This document shows positions 21,433-32,469 of a stretch of 64,000 bases of DNA, piece after piece. The notes beneath the pieces are model-generated. The model did no database searches, was not told the DNA's origin, and saw only the letters and a program-made list of their open reading frames with translations. Source of the stretch: Austropuccinia psidii (lineage: Eukaryota; Basidiomycota; Pucciniomycetes; Pucciniales; Sphaerophragmiaceae). Numbering within the stretch: the first letter of the stretch is position 1; every line of letters begins with the position of its first letter. Location: positions 45,071,618 to 45,135,617 of the forward strand of contig JALGQZ010000008.1 in NCBI GenBank assembly GCA_023105745.1, written 5' to 3'. A program made the translations under genes and the position numbers.

Positions 21433-23793
21433 TCAAAAATAAGCTAGGTCACTATCTAATAAGGAATGGTTTTTAAAAGGCATATCGGAAATTGGCCAAT
21501 TTCTGAATGTTTGGGTATCACCGAAAGAAATCGGCGAGTATTGGTTGTCGAGTACCGGGGCGTCAACATCTTGGTTAAAGCACAACGTACCCATGCTAAA
21601 GTTTTCGCAGCCGATTGACCCCACTGAGTCAGAAAAAACCACAGGCCATAAAGAATAATCCATAGATGGTGGCATGGAATAGGCAGTGTTTGGGCTACTT
21701 GCCCAAATATAACTTGATGGCGAAGAATAAAACATCATTGAGGGACCAAGTGAATCAGTTAAGTCGACGGCTTGCGGCTTGGTGCTTGGCCAATTGAATG
21801 GGGAAATTGGCGTAGTGAGAGTTGTTGTGTATTCAGGAGAGTTGGCATAGCTAGAGATATGCGGGTTTTCTGCCGTTCTGAACGCTCTTCCTGTCTCGTC
21901 ATTTTCATTTGACAAAGGGCTGCTTTGCCCAGGTGGCAACACTTCATTGTGAACTGAATCAGAGCTTGATGCTTGAAGAGTTGGCCCGCCAAAACAGTTT
22001 GCAGAGAAGTTGGCGAGTGCATATGGAGTCAATGCTTCAGTCTCTGTGGACAAGGCAAGTGTGCGGCCACTAGCTAACGAGCCTTGATTTGATAATAGAT
22101 TATGAGGAGTGGAAGTGTTCATGGCTAGGCCCTGCAAAGAGTTACCCACACTGCGAGCTTGTTGTGGCTGCTTTGACTTTGGTTTTTTAAGGGTCTCCTC
22201 CGTGATTCCATGCTCTGCCACTGACAAGGGCCGATGGAAATATCAGAACAACTTGAACACAGGCGTCAAATCAAGAGAAGCATGAATGAGCACTGACTGA
22301 ATTTACAACGCTCAGAAGAATATATGTCCGCAAGCTCTTGATAAGGCTGCTTGCCGGCATTCCCCAAACGATCCCATCCATACTTCAGGTAGCCCGCTGA
22401 TAGGAAAAATAGGTGAGCAAACACAATCAACTATGAGCTTTTGGAAAGAGGTGGTTTAAGCAAATATTTAACCCACCAGGACCACCCGAAGGTACCTGAG
22501 TGTTCTTTAGCTTATCATAATCTGTACTGAGACGCATATACCAAACCCAACGATTTGGTACGGGTTTCTTTTCGATTGCTGGCTCATTAGGCTCAAACGG
22601 TTTTCCATTACTTTCAGAAAAGCCCTTTGACAGAAATATTTCTTTTCGCTCCTCAACCATCTTCTGCAAATCATCTCTTCTTTGTGTCCATTCTTGTTCG
22701 GGTAAATACTTTAAGAAATCGATTGGAACATCTGAAGACGATTTTGGTGGTGCTTCTGGAATCACCTTTTTATTGAGAAAGCCTTGCTTGCTTATTTTGG
22801 TGCCGAGAAGCGGGAAGGATAACATATCCAAAGGCGAAGATTTGATAGCTTTTCCCCGCTGTCCGAAGTTGAATGGCAGAATCTCAGATAGCAGATCAGC
22901 TGGGGCAGCAAAATTGGTTAGGCCTGCATATTTGGGATGTTTTGGCTTTAAAGCTATAGTGCGTTTACGCATTTTAACAGGTCTATTCGAAGAATCGTAA
23001 GAGTTTGGAAGACTCTCAATACAGCTGAACCTTTTTTCAGGATTGGCATACGGGTGGAAACCTTGTAGGCCACAAAAGTGATCACCATTAGCTGTCTCAA
23101 TTCTTCTTGATTGGAGTGCCTTGGGAGATGATGGTGAGGTTTTTGGCGAATTGCCACCTGAGCCAGCAGTATCTAACGTCTGCATATGCTCTTTTGGGCC
23201 CTTACAGATGTCTTGGGTCGCACTGCTTAGCAATCAGGCAAAAGACAACATAAGGCAGGAAAGCATAAGTATTTCTTTCTGGCAACCAACCTGTGCACTT
23301 TCGTATGTCTGGTAAGCGTTCAAGTACTCACCAGGAGACTTGAAACTCATGAACATAAGCATCTGAATGAGGCGTACAATGATCTCGCCCATCTGAATTT
23401 GATGCCGTAGAAGGTGAGCAAGGCGTTATAGTTTCAAATAGTGATTCGACTGAAGAAGTGGCGAAAGGCTCAAGTGGAGAGGATATCTGAGCCGGAGCCT
23501 CGATGCTTTCGGTACAAGCTTTAGTATTCCACGCTTCAGTCCTCGAGTGAGCCTGGTTAAATAGAAAGAGCAAGCATTACAAAAAGAGAATGGATATTGA
23601 ACGAGGGTCAGTTTGAACAAGCTCTCAATCGCTGCAACTCTCAAAAGACATTGTCTTGTGGCGACGCCGGAGCAAGGAAAGCGACGGCAAGAATGAGAGT
23701 ACGGGCCGAAGATGAAATGGATGAAAACTATTCAAGACGCACCAAAGGATCATGTTCGCCAAAGTTTCCTCTACCAGGGTAGCTTGATGACAT
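21433..23793 (-). CDS. Predicted HMG-box transcription factor, five exons
   Basis: Proposed exons: 23743-23793, 23332-23552, 22477-23222, 22307-22396 and 21433-22220, with GT-AG introns of 190, 109, 80 and 86 bp. All phases agree and the total (1896 nt) gives 631 residues. The HMG box covers about residues 310-370, split by intron 3: KKPVPNRWVWYMRLS, then after the intron GYLKYGWDRLGNAGKQPYQE. With the GTGGGT donor, 28 residues separate the first helix Tyr from the conserved Trp counting normally, as in typical boxes. The rest is Ser/Pro-rich and looks disordered, with basic KMRKRT upstream. Start ATG has A at -3. HMG-box proteins bind the DNA minor groove; fungal ones include mating and pheromone-response regulators (Prf1/Ste11 type), but the subfamily is not determined. 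The first exon and 190-bp intron are the weakest parts. Confidence 0.65.
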
Positions 23794-23897
23794 GGTGTGA
23801 TAGACAAATTGAACTCCTCAAGTTGGAAGGAAGACCAGAGCCAATTTTGACCAAAGAACAAGAGAAAGCAAAGGTAAACACGGCTAAAAGCTTATGA
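23712..23897 (+). CDS. Small ORF antisense to the HMG gene start, doubtful
   Basis: A 61-codon plus-strand frame starts MKWMKTIQDAPKDHVRQ and contains LLKLEGRPEPILTKEQEK. Its composition looks protein-like and the ATG has A at -3. A donor-like GTAAAC lies at 23873, which would skip its stop. It overlaps the proposed first exon and first intron of the HMG gene on the other strand, so both are unlikely to be real as drawn. I do not recognise a family. Confidence 0.15.
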   Translation: MKWMKTIQDAPKDHVRQSFLYQGSLMTWCDRQIELLKLEGRPEPILTKEQEKAKVNTAKSL

Positions 23898-26782
23898 ACA
23901 GTCGAAAGTCGCTATCTACAGAGAGTTTTCTAGAATGCTTAGACAGAAAGTCAAAATGCCGGCATTCCAGCTAAGATGAAATACACCACCCGATGAGATG
24001 GGTAGGAGAGCGCGTTAGAGGATATGACAACACACGTCTAGTTCTTTGGAAATCTGCGCAAGCACACTGTAGGAGGCGTCTAGACGCTAGGATTTCGAAA
24101 GGATGATGGGTGAAGTGGATGAACAGGTGGAGGAGAAGTCTCTCAGGTAGCGTGAAGCCCAAGCATACTTCAAGCTTGGGAGCTTTTTATGTGTTCTTGC
24201 TCACCAGCGTAAGAATCCCAAAGGTCCAAGCCTAGTATACCGCAAGCCGTGCTTGACAACCAAAGGCACAAAAACATTAAGGGCACAAGAAACTTCAAGG
24301 TAGTTCAGCCAGCGTATCGCTATCAAGGTTGCACTTTGCAGGTTTCCCACGTCACACTTTTACAATCCCAACCAACACGGTTCGGAAAAGAGGGTCGAAT
24401 TTATCCTTTCACGGAGATATGTAACCAAAAGTTTGGACTGGCCATCAAATTTATCTGTTCGACGTGTCTAGATATGAGAGACTGTTTTAGGATTTAGACC
24501 GGGGTGGCACTCGGCGGAGGCCGTGAAGATAATCAGGTGCTCTCTAATGAGCTGCTTTGCAGAAAAGCCAGGAGGAAGTGGCCGTCGACGTTGAGGCTCA
24601 CTTCTGTGCTCCATGATCTATGTCTCTCACTCAATCCCAAGGATCGGCGCCAAAGGCTTCATTGCGCGCAGAGAGGCCATTCCCATCATCCCATGTGCCC
24701 AGGCTATGGAACTCAATTAAATAAAGATGCGCGATTAAGGCCAAGTTCATCTTTGTAATTAAAATCTGCAGCTATAGTGGGCTTGTATGATCTGGACTAA
24801 GTCGCTCGCCGCTGGGGAGTGGGTGTTGAGCATTCAATTGAAAGTGGGAGACTTCAACGGAACTGATTGAGTTCAGCGACACAAGCCAATCTTACAAGAA
24901 ACCTCGAGGCAGGCGACAAAGTGCTCCTTTTCTCCATGGCTGTAGTGCGTATCGTGGACTACCTGCTTCGTCGGCCCACTTGGCACTCCATTCCTGGTAG
25001 GCTGGCTGGCAGCTCCAAATTCTAATGGTGCATTAATTAAGCCCAGAAATCCAAACATCAGATCAAATTAAGGATCAAATTGCTCTTCTGTATGTACAAT
25101 AGAATGTGTGATTCAGCCTAATTTAGGCGCACATTGTCATTTTTAAAGTGAACGAACGTCGCTTTAATCGGCCCACCTCCCCCAGAGCCTCGATTGCGAT
25201 GGTCCAATCACTTCAGAATTGGTGCAAGCTTCCAGCTCTGAAAACAGAATTTTTGCGTCATAATGTGGGATTTTCCTTATTCTCTCACACTGACAAAACC
25301 TGAGGACCTGGGGAAACTCTTATTATTGCTCAGCTTGAGAGGTTTGGAGCATGCGCAGCCAAATTATGGGAGTTAATCTACGAGAGTTATTGAATTTGTC
25401 AGGCAAGGGTGAATACTTTTATTCAAAGAATCAAATAACCACAAAGAAGCAGAGACTTCAGCCAAGAGCCTTGGGGAACAACTCCGCATCACCGTCCAAG
25501 ATTTCGACCATGGTTTCGGCCCATCTAAGTCCATGATGAAGGAAATAAACTTATGAGAAAGCTTTAAAGATTGACGACGAGGACACGAACGTTGCCCTCG
25601 CAGCCACCATTATCTCGCCTTCCCTTTCTTCAAGGGGAGCTCTTGCAAAATTGATGACTAATGCAATCAACTTCCTACGATATAACTCCCCTCAAGAAAC
25701 TGTTAACATGATGGGCGCACCTCTTCAACACAAGTTTTCAGTTCGATTGAAACAGAAAAGAAAATCTCAGTGGAATATCTACAGTCCTCTTGTTGCTATT
25801 GTGATTATTCGAAAGGGACATATGATTTTGATATACTTAAACTGTTTAAATGGGTTGGTATGAAGCAGAATGCCTTTGTTTCATTTTCTATTTTTTGAAG
25901 ATCATGTTAATATGTCGAAAACTAGCTTGCTTTTGGCTGGTAAGACTTGAGCTAGTTACAACTTTTGTGTCGAAAATCCCAAAATATCAAGTATGATTCC
26001 AATTTTTATGTTTTTTACAGGAAGTAAGTTGCGTCGAATTGGAGACTGGTGATACTTTTTTTTCGCTGAAAAGAACCCCGTAGAAACTCAGACCAATTGC
26101 GTAACTCAAATTTAGATAATATGGAGCTAGAAGCACCCACATCATAGCGTAATGATAAACACCGCTTGTCGTTCATTGGCAAGATATTGTGGCAATTCTT
26201 ATTTTCAAGCCCTCAAGCGCGAAGGATAGGCTCAGCTTCTACAGCCTTTTCATTTGAACATTCTCATGACAAGTTGCCTATAACCTTGCGCTTTTATCGT
26301 CACGTCTTTGTCAAGAGTTCATCACAGTTTTAGATTGTCTAACAGCTAACTCTGATGGGTTAAAACTTCTACCAGTTTTCTTGAAGGAATTCTTTTTTCA
26401 CTTGTTTTCATGGTCGCTCCTCAAAGTATAAAAAGCAGTCTTAAAGTGCAATCATATATTTTCCAGTTTAATATCCAATTTTAATAACATTATAAGCAGA
26501 GGAAAAAATGCTTTATTTCAAGAACTTCGATCAGAATTCAGTCAAAACTAAGGAACGCACCTAAATCCCAAAAATAAAATCTTAAATTATGAGGAAAATA
26601 CCGTAAAAATCTTCTCCCTCTTCTTTCCAAGTCCCTGGATGGGGGAAATTAAAAGTTTTATAATTCCATCATGCACCTCCTACCGAAAAAAGGAGCGCTT
26701 GTGATTTTTTAAGATCAGCTACACTTATAGGGTGGTAGTTCAAGATGAGAATACAAGAAACTGACATGCCATTTATGTTTTA
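23898..26782. other. Low-copy intergenic stretch, no gene supported
   Basis: This stretch has higher GC than the surrounding retroelements up to about 25600, then becomes AT-rich. Open stretches of 60-84 codons exist on both strands (for example 24249-24758 and 25351-25536 plus), but none has a recognisable domain or convincing splice sites. It includes the presumed promoter of the HMG gene (minus strand) and the left flank of copia E. Confidence 0.4.
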
Positions 26783-27151
26783 TGTCAAGATCTGAAAGAG
26801 TTTCCATGGTATTACAATTACTAAAGTAGTTTTTCTTAATATGATGATCCATGACAATTCCATCGCTGATCTTGTTATAATCTATTTCCTTGTAGTCATC
26901 ACCGTGGAGTTAAGAAAGATTTTTTTTTGTACTTACTATCACAAATACGCTCGTGTGTTTGTTGAGTATAAATACCTCAACAAACTTATGTTGTATTTCC
27001 ACTTCCTTATCTATTCGTGATAGTGCTTTTCTCTTTGTTAAACTTTCTTAACTTCACAGGTGGGTCCCTCATATTTCTGTTTGCTCTGTTTATGCAATCT
27101 CATCTATTTGTGATAGTGCTTTTCTCTTTGTTAAACTTTCTTAACTTCACA
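26783..27151 (+). repeat. 5' LTR of copia E (369 bp)
   Basis: Starts TGTCAAGATCTGAAAG and ends CTTAACTTCACA. A 93-bp period near the end duplicates the GATAGTGCTTTTCTCTTTG segment (27009 and 27102). The same duplication is in the 3' LTR, so it predates insertion. Confidence 0.92.
26957..26985 (+). promoter_or_regulatory. TATA box framed by a perfect 10-bp inverted repeat
   Basis: GTTTGTTGAG (26957-26966), then TATAAATAC, then CTCAACAAAC (26976-26985). The arms are perfect reverse complements with the TATA box in the 9-base loop. The 3' LTR keeps it exactly at 52899-52927, although its flanks have changed. Confidence 0.8.
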
Positions 27152-27168
27152 GGTTATGGGCCCAGCGC
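27152..27168 (+). other. Primer binding site matching the initiator tRNA-Met 5' half
   Basis: GGTTATGGGCCCAGCGC follows the LTR directly. Its reverse complement GCGCTGGGCCCATAACC is the anticodon stem-loop region of initiator tRNA-Met, with the diagnostic run of G-C pairs and CAU anticodon. Drosophila copia uses the same region as primer after the tRNA is cleaved. Confidence 0.8.
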
Positions 27169-27253
27169 TACTTCAATAAAAGAGAGACTTCTTTTTGTTC
27201 TTCCAAATAGATCAGGATAGCAAGAATCGCGCTATTCTTTAAAAATTTATAAA

Positions 27254-28417
27254 ATGGCAAGCAAAGCCTTTGTCTATCTCAAAACTGGAATGATCCGGAA
27301 TTTGGCTCATCAAACTCTTTCTCAAATGCTTGAGAAAATTTCAAATGTTGAACCTCTTACAATCACTAATTACCTGAGATGGCAGAACAGTATATACTTT
27401 GCATTTAAAATGCAAAGTTTAGACTGCTTTCTTGATAATAATTGGATAAGTAACTTTCCAAGAGATGTGGTAGAAGAAGAGGAAGCTGACATCTTTCAGG
27501 AAGGTTGTGAAAATATCTTTTATTGGCTCATATCTCATCTGGATGAGGGAAATGTGAATAAGCTCTACAATCAGAATAGTATTGATTTTAATCCGGCTAC
27601 TCTATGCAAAAGGATAAAACAGCATTATGCTGCTACCTCAGTGGAAAGTTTCTCGATCATAACCAAGATCTTTAATTTAAGAATGGATGAGCAATCTGTT
27701 TTGGCAACACTAAACAAGTTTCAATATCTAGTAAATCAGCTTTGAATGGCAGGACCACAGCTTTTTGAAAAGGATATAATACTCCAAATTTTATATTTTT
27801 ACACTTTGAAACTGCTTCCTTCTTCAATTCAGTTCATTGCTAATAACGTGTATCAGTCCACAAAAATGACTGGTAACATGCCGACATTGGAAGAGGTATT
27901 TTCTCAAATAGAACTTGCTATGGCACAACAGGGTGAAAGTGTGGTTAAAGAAGAGCCTTTAGCACTGAGAGTGCAAGGAAGAAAGGCCAGATGTTTTGGT
28001 GGAAAACATAATTCAATGGCACCTCATCAGGAATCGGAATGTTTTCAGCTGTATCCTGAAAAGAAGGAGGTGTTTTTCAGCAGATTAAAACAGAGAAAAG
28101 AGGAGAAAAAGTCAAGTGAGCCCCATGCTTATTCCATATATTCTGCTTTTATAGGAGATAACTCTGCTATTCTTGATAGTCAAGCCTCTTTTTTGCTATT
28201 TAGAAATGCAGAGAAATTTATATCTCTCAGGAAAACAAATATCCGACTACAGTTGGCCAACGGAAAAACCATTATGGCAGAAGCTCTTGGTACTTCTGTG
28301 GTGCTATTGGACTCTGGTTTTCCAATTTATCTAAAGAACTCTCTGGTTGTACCCTCTATCACTTCTCTGCTTATTGCATTATCTCCTTTCCTTAAAAAGA
28401 ACTGTTGCCTAAAAGGG
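27254..28417 (+). pseudogene. Copia E Gag and protease
   Basis: Starts MASKAFVYLKTGMIRNL; a TGA at 27743-27745 interrupts the frame, which then continues in phase. The Gag knuckle is the CHHC form (CFGGKHNSMAPHQESEC), spaced exactly as in copia B. The protease reads ILDSQASFLLF, where D-S-Q replaces the expected D-S-G, so it is probably inactive. The frame is cut by gypsy D and resumes at 49766. Confidence 0.85.
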
Positions 28418-30217
28418 TGTAAGGTTTGACTATGAAACAATAAGTAAAAATCACTAATTTATTACTTATTGTACTCTGAATGTCCTTATGAATTAAATAA
28501 ATAAGATTAAAAATATAATAATAAATAATTATTATTAAGGCGTAAAATAATTATATTATTAAATAAATATAATAATATAATTTATATTATGAAAATATAA
28601 TATAATAAATAAATATATTAATATAAAATAATTAATATATTTAAAAAGCTCTTTATTATTGTTACCAACAAATAATAAAGGCGTAAAAAATTGCTTTTTA
28701 TTAATAAAAAACAATTAATAACAATAATATTACTAATATTAAAGTTATGAATTAATATAAATAATATTTATATTAATTAGAGAATTATTAAGAGAGTAAT
28801 AATAGAGAAATTATTATAATAAGAGAAAATAACGTACTTTTGACACTTAATATAATAATTTTGAAATATTTTACGCCAAAAAATATAAATACAACCTTTT
28901 CAAATTGTATTTACAATAAAAATAAAGAAAATTACAAATTATTCTAGATTTTTACGTGGAAATGAGTTTTAGAGAGATTTTTAACAAAAACAATTAAATA
29001 AATGATTTAATTACGTCAAAATAGATGATTATAATAAGGTGGTCTTTGGTCTTTAATAATATAATAGTTTTATATATAAAGAATAAAGAAATTACCTTTG
29101 ATTTAATTGATTTAATGTTTTTGATGCGTCTGAGGGGAAAATAGAGTAAAAAGAGCTCTATTTATAGTAAATACCTCCCTCCTAGAGTCCAACAGGCTTC
29201 TAGTAGACGTGTACTGATCATATCCACTGGAATTGATCAATATTTTAAGGTTTGATGATGATTACATCATGATCAAACCATATTACATCATTATTACACC
29301 ATTATTTAGAGTTATCACTATAACTCTAAGTTTGATGACATCAGAGGCTTGGCAGAACCCCAAATTTCGTGGATTTTATTAGTTTTAATCATAAACTAAT
29401 AGTATTCACCAATTTTATCACTCTTAAGACTGTTAAACTTAAATTAAGGTTACTGTGAGTGATCATAACTGCTCAAATGAAGCTCAAACTTTGATCCTCA
29501 ATAACTCTTAAGATTTACACGCTACAGCAATTCAGAGAGTGAATTCTGATAGCCTGGCATAACCTTATTATGCTGTCAAGAGCTTTTTATTACATCATCA
29601 AAACTCTAATTTTGATGATTTTTCTTGTAACTCATCTTTTCTGTTGAAATTCAATATTTTAAACTTCAAACCTTGATTTCAGGGGGTTATACCCTGAATT
29701 TAATAATAAAAATTACATCATTCTTCACGAATGAACTAGTAGAATCCAACTGTATACTTTTTTTTAAGTTTGGAACACTTTCACAACAAAGTGGTCAACA
29801 GCTCTGTTGATTTTTATCAATATTTCATCATAGGTTTTAACCTTGTTTATAATTTGTAAAATAAAGCTCATATCTGTGTTCTTACAGTAATTACGTGGTA
29901 ACTTTATTTTTGGTTCATCATTCTATCATGTATAGTCTATGTGAGCCTTTGAGATATGACCACATACCCAATAAGGTCACAAAAAAGACTCAGAATAATT
30001 ATACCTTTAATATAATTATATTAAAATTACTTAGAATAATTACACATTAAAAATAATTACTCAAATATACAAAAAATACCATAAATTGGTACTAAAATTG
30101 GTTTAACTTAAAAACCAATGAATCAACATGTAAAACAAATTATACCATTGGATTCCCCATGGAAAAATACACACATACCATTTTTATGGCATATCTGTAA
30201 AGTCAATATTTAAGGAA

Positions 30218-30240
30218 TTATAAGGTATAATACCTTATAA
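30218..30240 (+). repeat. Inverted repeat in LTR, 10-bp arms
   Basis: TTATAAGGTA and TACCTTATAA are exact reverse complements with a three-base loop. Counterparts exist in the 3' LTR of C. Confidence 0.8.
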
Positions 30241-30677
30241 AAACCATAAAATCTTATTTATCTCAGAAACTAATGGAACAACATGTGAAATAAATTGTAC
30301 CAGTGGATTCCCCACAAAAATCCACATATAAAACAATTAACAAGCTAATTCCCAAAATCAATACTTAAGGAATTATCCTGAATATATGCACTTTTTTGGT
30401 CAACACATATATTCAGTGATCATAGCTAATATCTTCTAAACTATACATGCTAGAATGATGAACCAAAAATAAAGTTACCACGTAATTACTGTAAGAACAC
30501 AGATATGCACTTTATTTTGCAAATTATAAACAAGGTTAAGACTTATGAGGAAATATTGATAAAAATCAACAGAGCTGTTGACCACTTTGTTGTGAAAGTA
30601 GTCCAAACTTAAAAAAAAGTATACAGTTGGATTCTACTAGTTTATTCGAGAAGAATGACGTAATTTTTCTTATTAAA

Positions 30678-30698
30678 TTCAGGGTATAACCCCCTGAA
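30678..30698 (+). repeat. Inverted repeat in LTR, 7-bp GC-containing arms
   Basis: TTCAGGG and CCCTGAA flank TATAACC. The sequence is retained in all four C and D LTR copies in this window. Confidence 0.8.
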
Positions 30699-31046
30699 AT
30701 CAAGGTTTGAAGTTTAAAATATTGAATTTTGACAGAAAAGATGAGTTACAAGAAAAATCATCAAAATTAGAGTTTTGATGATGTAATGAAAAGCTCTTGG
30801 CAGCATAATAAGGTTATGTCAGGATATCAGAATACACTCTCTGAATTGCTGTAGCGTAAAAACCTTAAAAGTTATTGAGGATCAAAGTTTGAGCTTAAAT
30901 TGAGCTGTTATGATCACATACTGTAACCTTAAATTAAGTTTAACAGTCTTAAGAGTGATAAAATTGGTGAATACTATTAGTTTATGATTAAAACTAATAA
31001 AATCCACGAAATTTGGGGTTCTGCCAAGCCTCTGATGTCATCAAAC

Positions 31047-31070
31047 TTAGAGTTATAGTGATAACTCTAA
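31047..31070 (+). repeat. Inverted repeat in LTR, 10-bp arms
   Basis: TTAGAGTTAT and ATAACTCTAA are exact reverse complements around AGTG, about 140 bp upstream of the TATA box. It is retained in the other C and D LTR copies. Confidence 0.8.
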
Positions 31071-31209
31071 ATAATGGTGTAATAATGATGTAATATGGTT
31101 TGATCATGATGTAATCACCCTCAAACCTTAAAATATTGATCAATTCCAGTGGATATGATCAGTACACGTCTACTAGAAGCCTGTTGGACTCTAGGAGGGA
31201 GGTATTTAC

Positions 31210-31218
31210 TATAAATAG
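31210..31218 (+). promoter_or_regulatory. TATA box of gypsy C LTR
   Basis: TATAAATAG is followed by AGCTCTTTTTACTC and a pyrimidine-rich start zone. A donor-like AAAG|GTAATTTC lies at 31281, about 40 bases after the expected start. It could splice the leader to the acceptor at 32469. Confidence 0.7.
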
Positions 31219-31965
31219 AGCTCTTTTTACTCTATTTTCCCCTCAGACGCATCAAAAACATTAAATCAATTAAATCAAAGGTAATTTCTTTATTCTTTAT
31301 ATATAAAACTGTTATATTATTAAAGACCAAAGACCACCTTGCTATAATCATCTATTTTGACGTGATTAAATCATTTATTTAATTGTTTTTGTTAAAAATC
31401 TCTCTAAAACTCATTTCCACATAAAAATCCAGAATAATTTGTAATTTTCTTTATTTTTATTGTAAATACAATTTGAAAAGGTTGTATTTATATTTTTTTG
31501 GCGTAAAATACTTCAAAATTATTATATTAAGTGTTAAAAGTAGGTTATTTTCTCTTATTATAATAATTTCTCTATTATTACTCTCTTAATAATTCTTTAA
31601 TTAATATAAATAGTATTTATATTAATTCATAACTTTAATATTAGTAATATTATTGTTATTAATTGTTTTTTATTAATAAAAAACAATTTTTTACGCCTTT
31701 ATTATTTGTTGGTAACAATAATAAAGAGCTTTATAATATATTAATTATTTTATATTAATATATTATTTATAATATTATAATTTCATATAATATTAATTAT
31801 ATTATTATATTTATTTAATAATATAATATTTTTACGCCATAATAATAATATTTCTTTATTATTATTATTATTTCAATCTTATTTATTTCAATTATAAGGA
31901 CATTCAGAGTACAATAAGTAATAAATTAGTAATTTTTACTTATTGTTTCATAGTCAAACCTTACA

Positions 31966-31985
31966 TTTGGGGGCCTGGCCGTGAT
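31966..31985 (+). other. Putative primer binding site of gypsy C
   Basis: TTTGGGGGCCTGGCCGTGAT follows the LTR; D has the identical site at 47715-47734 on the minus strand and A a close relative. The tRNA was not identified. The first ATG after it is only at 32695, so the leader is free of ATG for about 700 bases. Confidence 0.55.
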
Positions 31986-32469
31986 ATTTACTTAAAAGAC
32001 CTTTAAAAAGATTATATTTGGGTTTATCCAATAATAAATTATATTTATAATCATAAAATTATATAATAATTTTATATTTTATTGATTTTAAAAGCTATTG
32101 AGGCATTTGGAAAGCAATTGTACTGTCTTACACGTGGTTTTTCACATCCTTAGACTTGCAAGAACTTTCTTTGAGTGACTCTAGTGATTAAAAGAGATAT
32201 TTTATAAATTCAAAATAATTTTTATTATAATTTAATTTTATAAGAATCATATTCATTTTTTATCTTATTCTTTAAAAATAAAAAATATATAAAAAATATT
32301 AAAAAATATTAAAAACCAATAAAAAAGTTATTTTTATTCATTTTTATTCATTTCTTTATTTATTTCAATTTTTCAAAGATATAAAAGCAATTTCTACGTG
32401 GAAAATTGCCATATCTTGCCAAAAATAACACTTCTTATAAAAAGACTTATATTTATTTGTCTTTTTTAG

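Larger units (their letters stand above)
29940..31965 (+). repeat. 5' LTR of gypsy C (2026 bp)
   Basis: U3 holds three near-perfect inverted repeats (30218-30240, 30678-30698, 31047-31070), then a TATA box at 31210. The segment after it is extremely AT-rich, with short GGCGTAAAA/TTTTACGCC islands (about 31500, 31690, 31830). Confidence 0.95.

Noticed and set aside
24158..24180. CCCAAGC/GCTTGGG hairpin followed by TTTTTA, resembling a bacterial terminator
   Set aside because: The context is eukaryotic and no gene ends here; a chance inverted repeat.
24249..25536. Several 60-84-codon frames in the low-copy island
   Set aside because: No recognisable domain, no consistent splice model, frames on both strands; insufficient to call genes.
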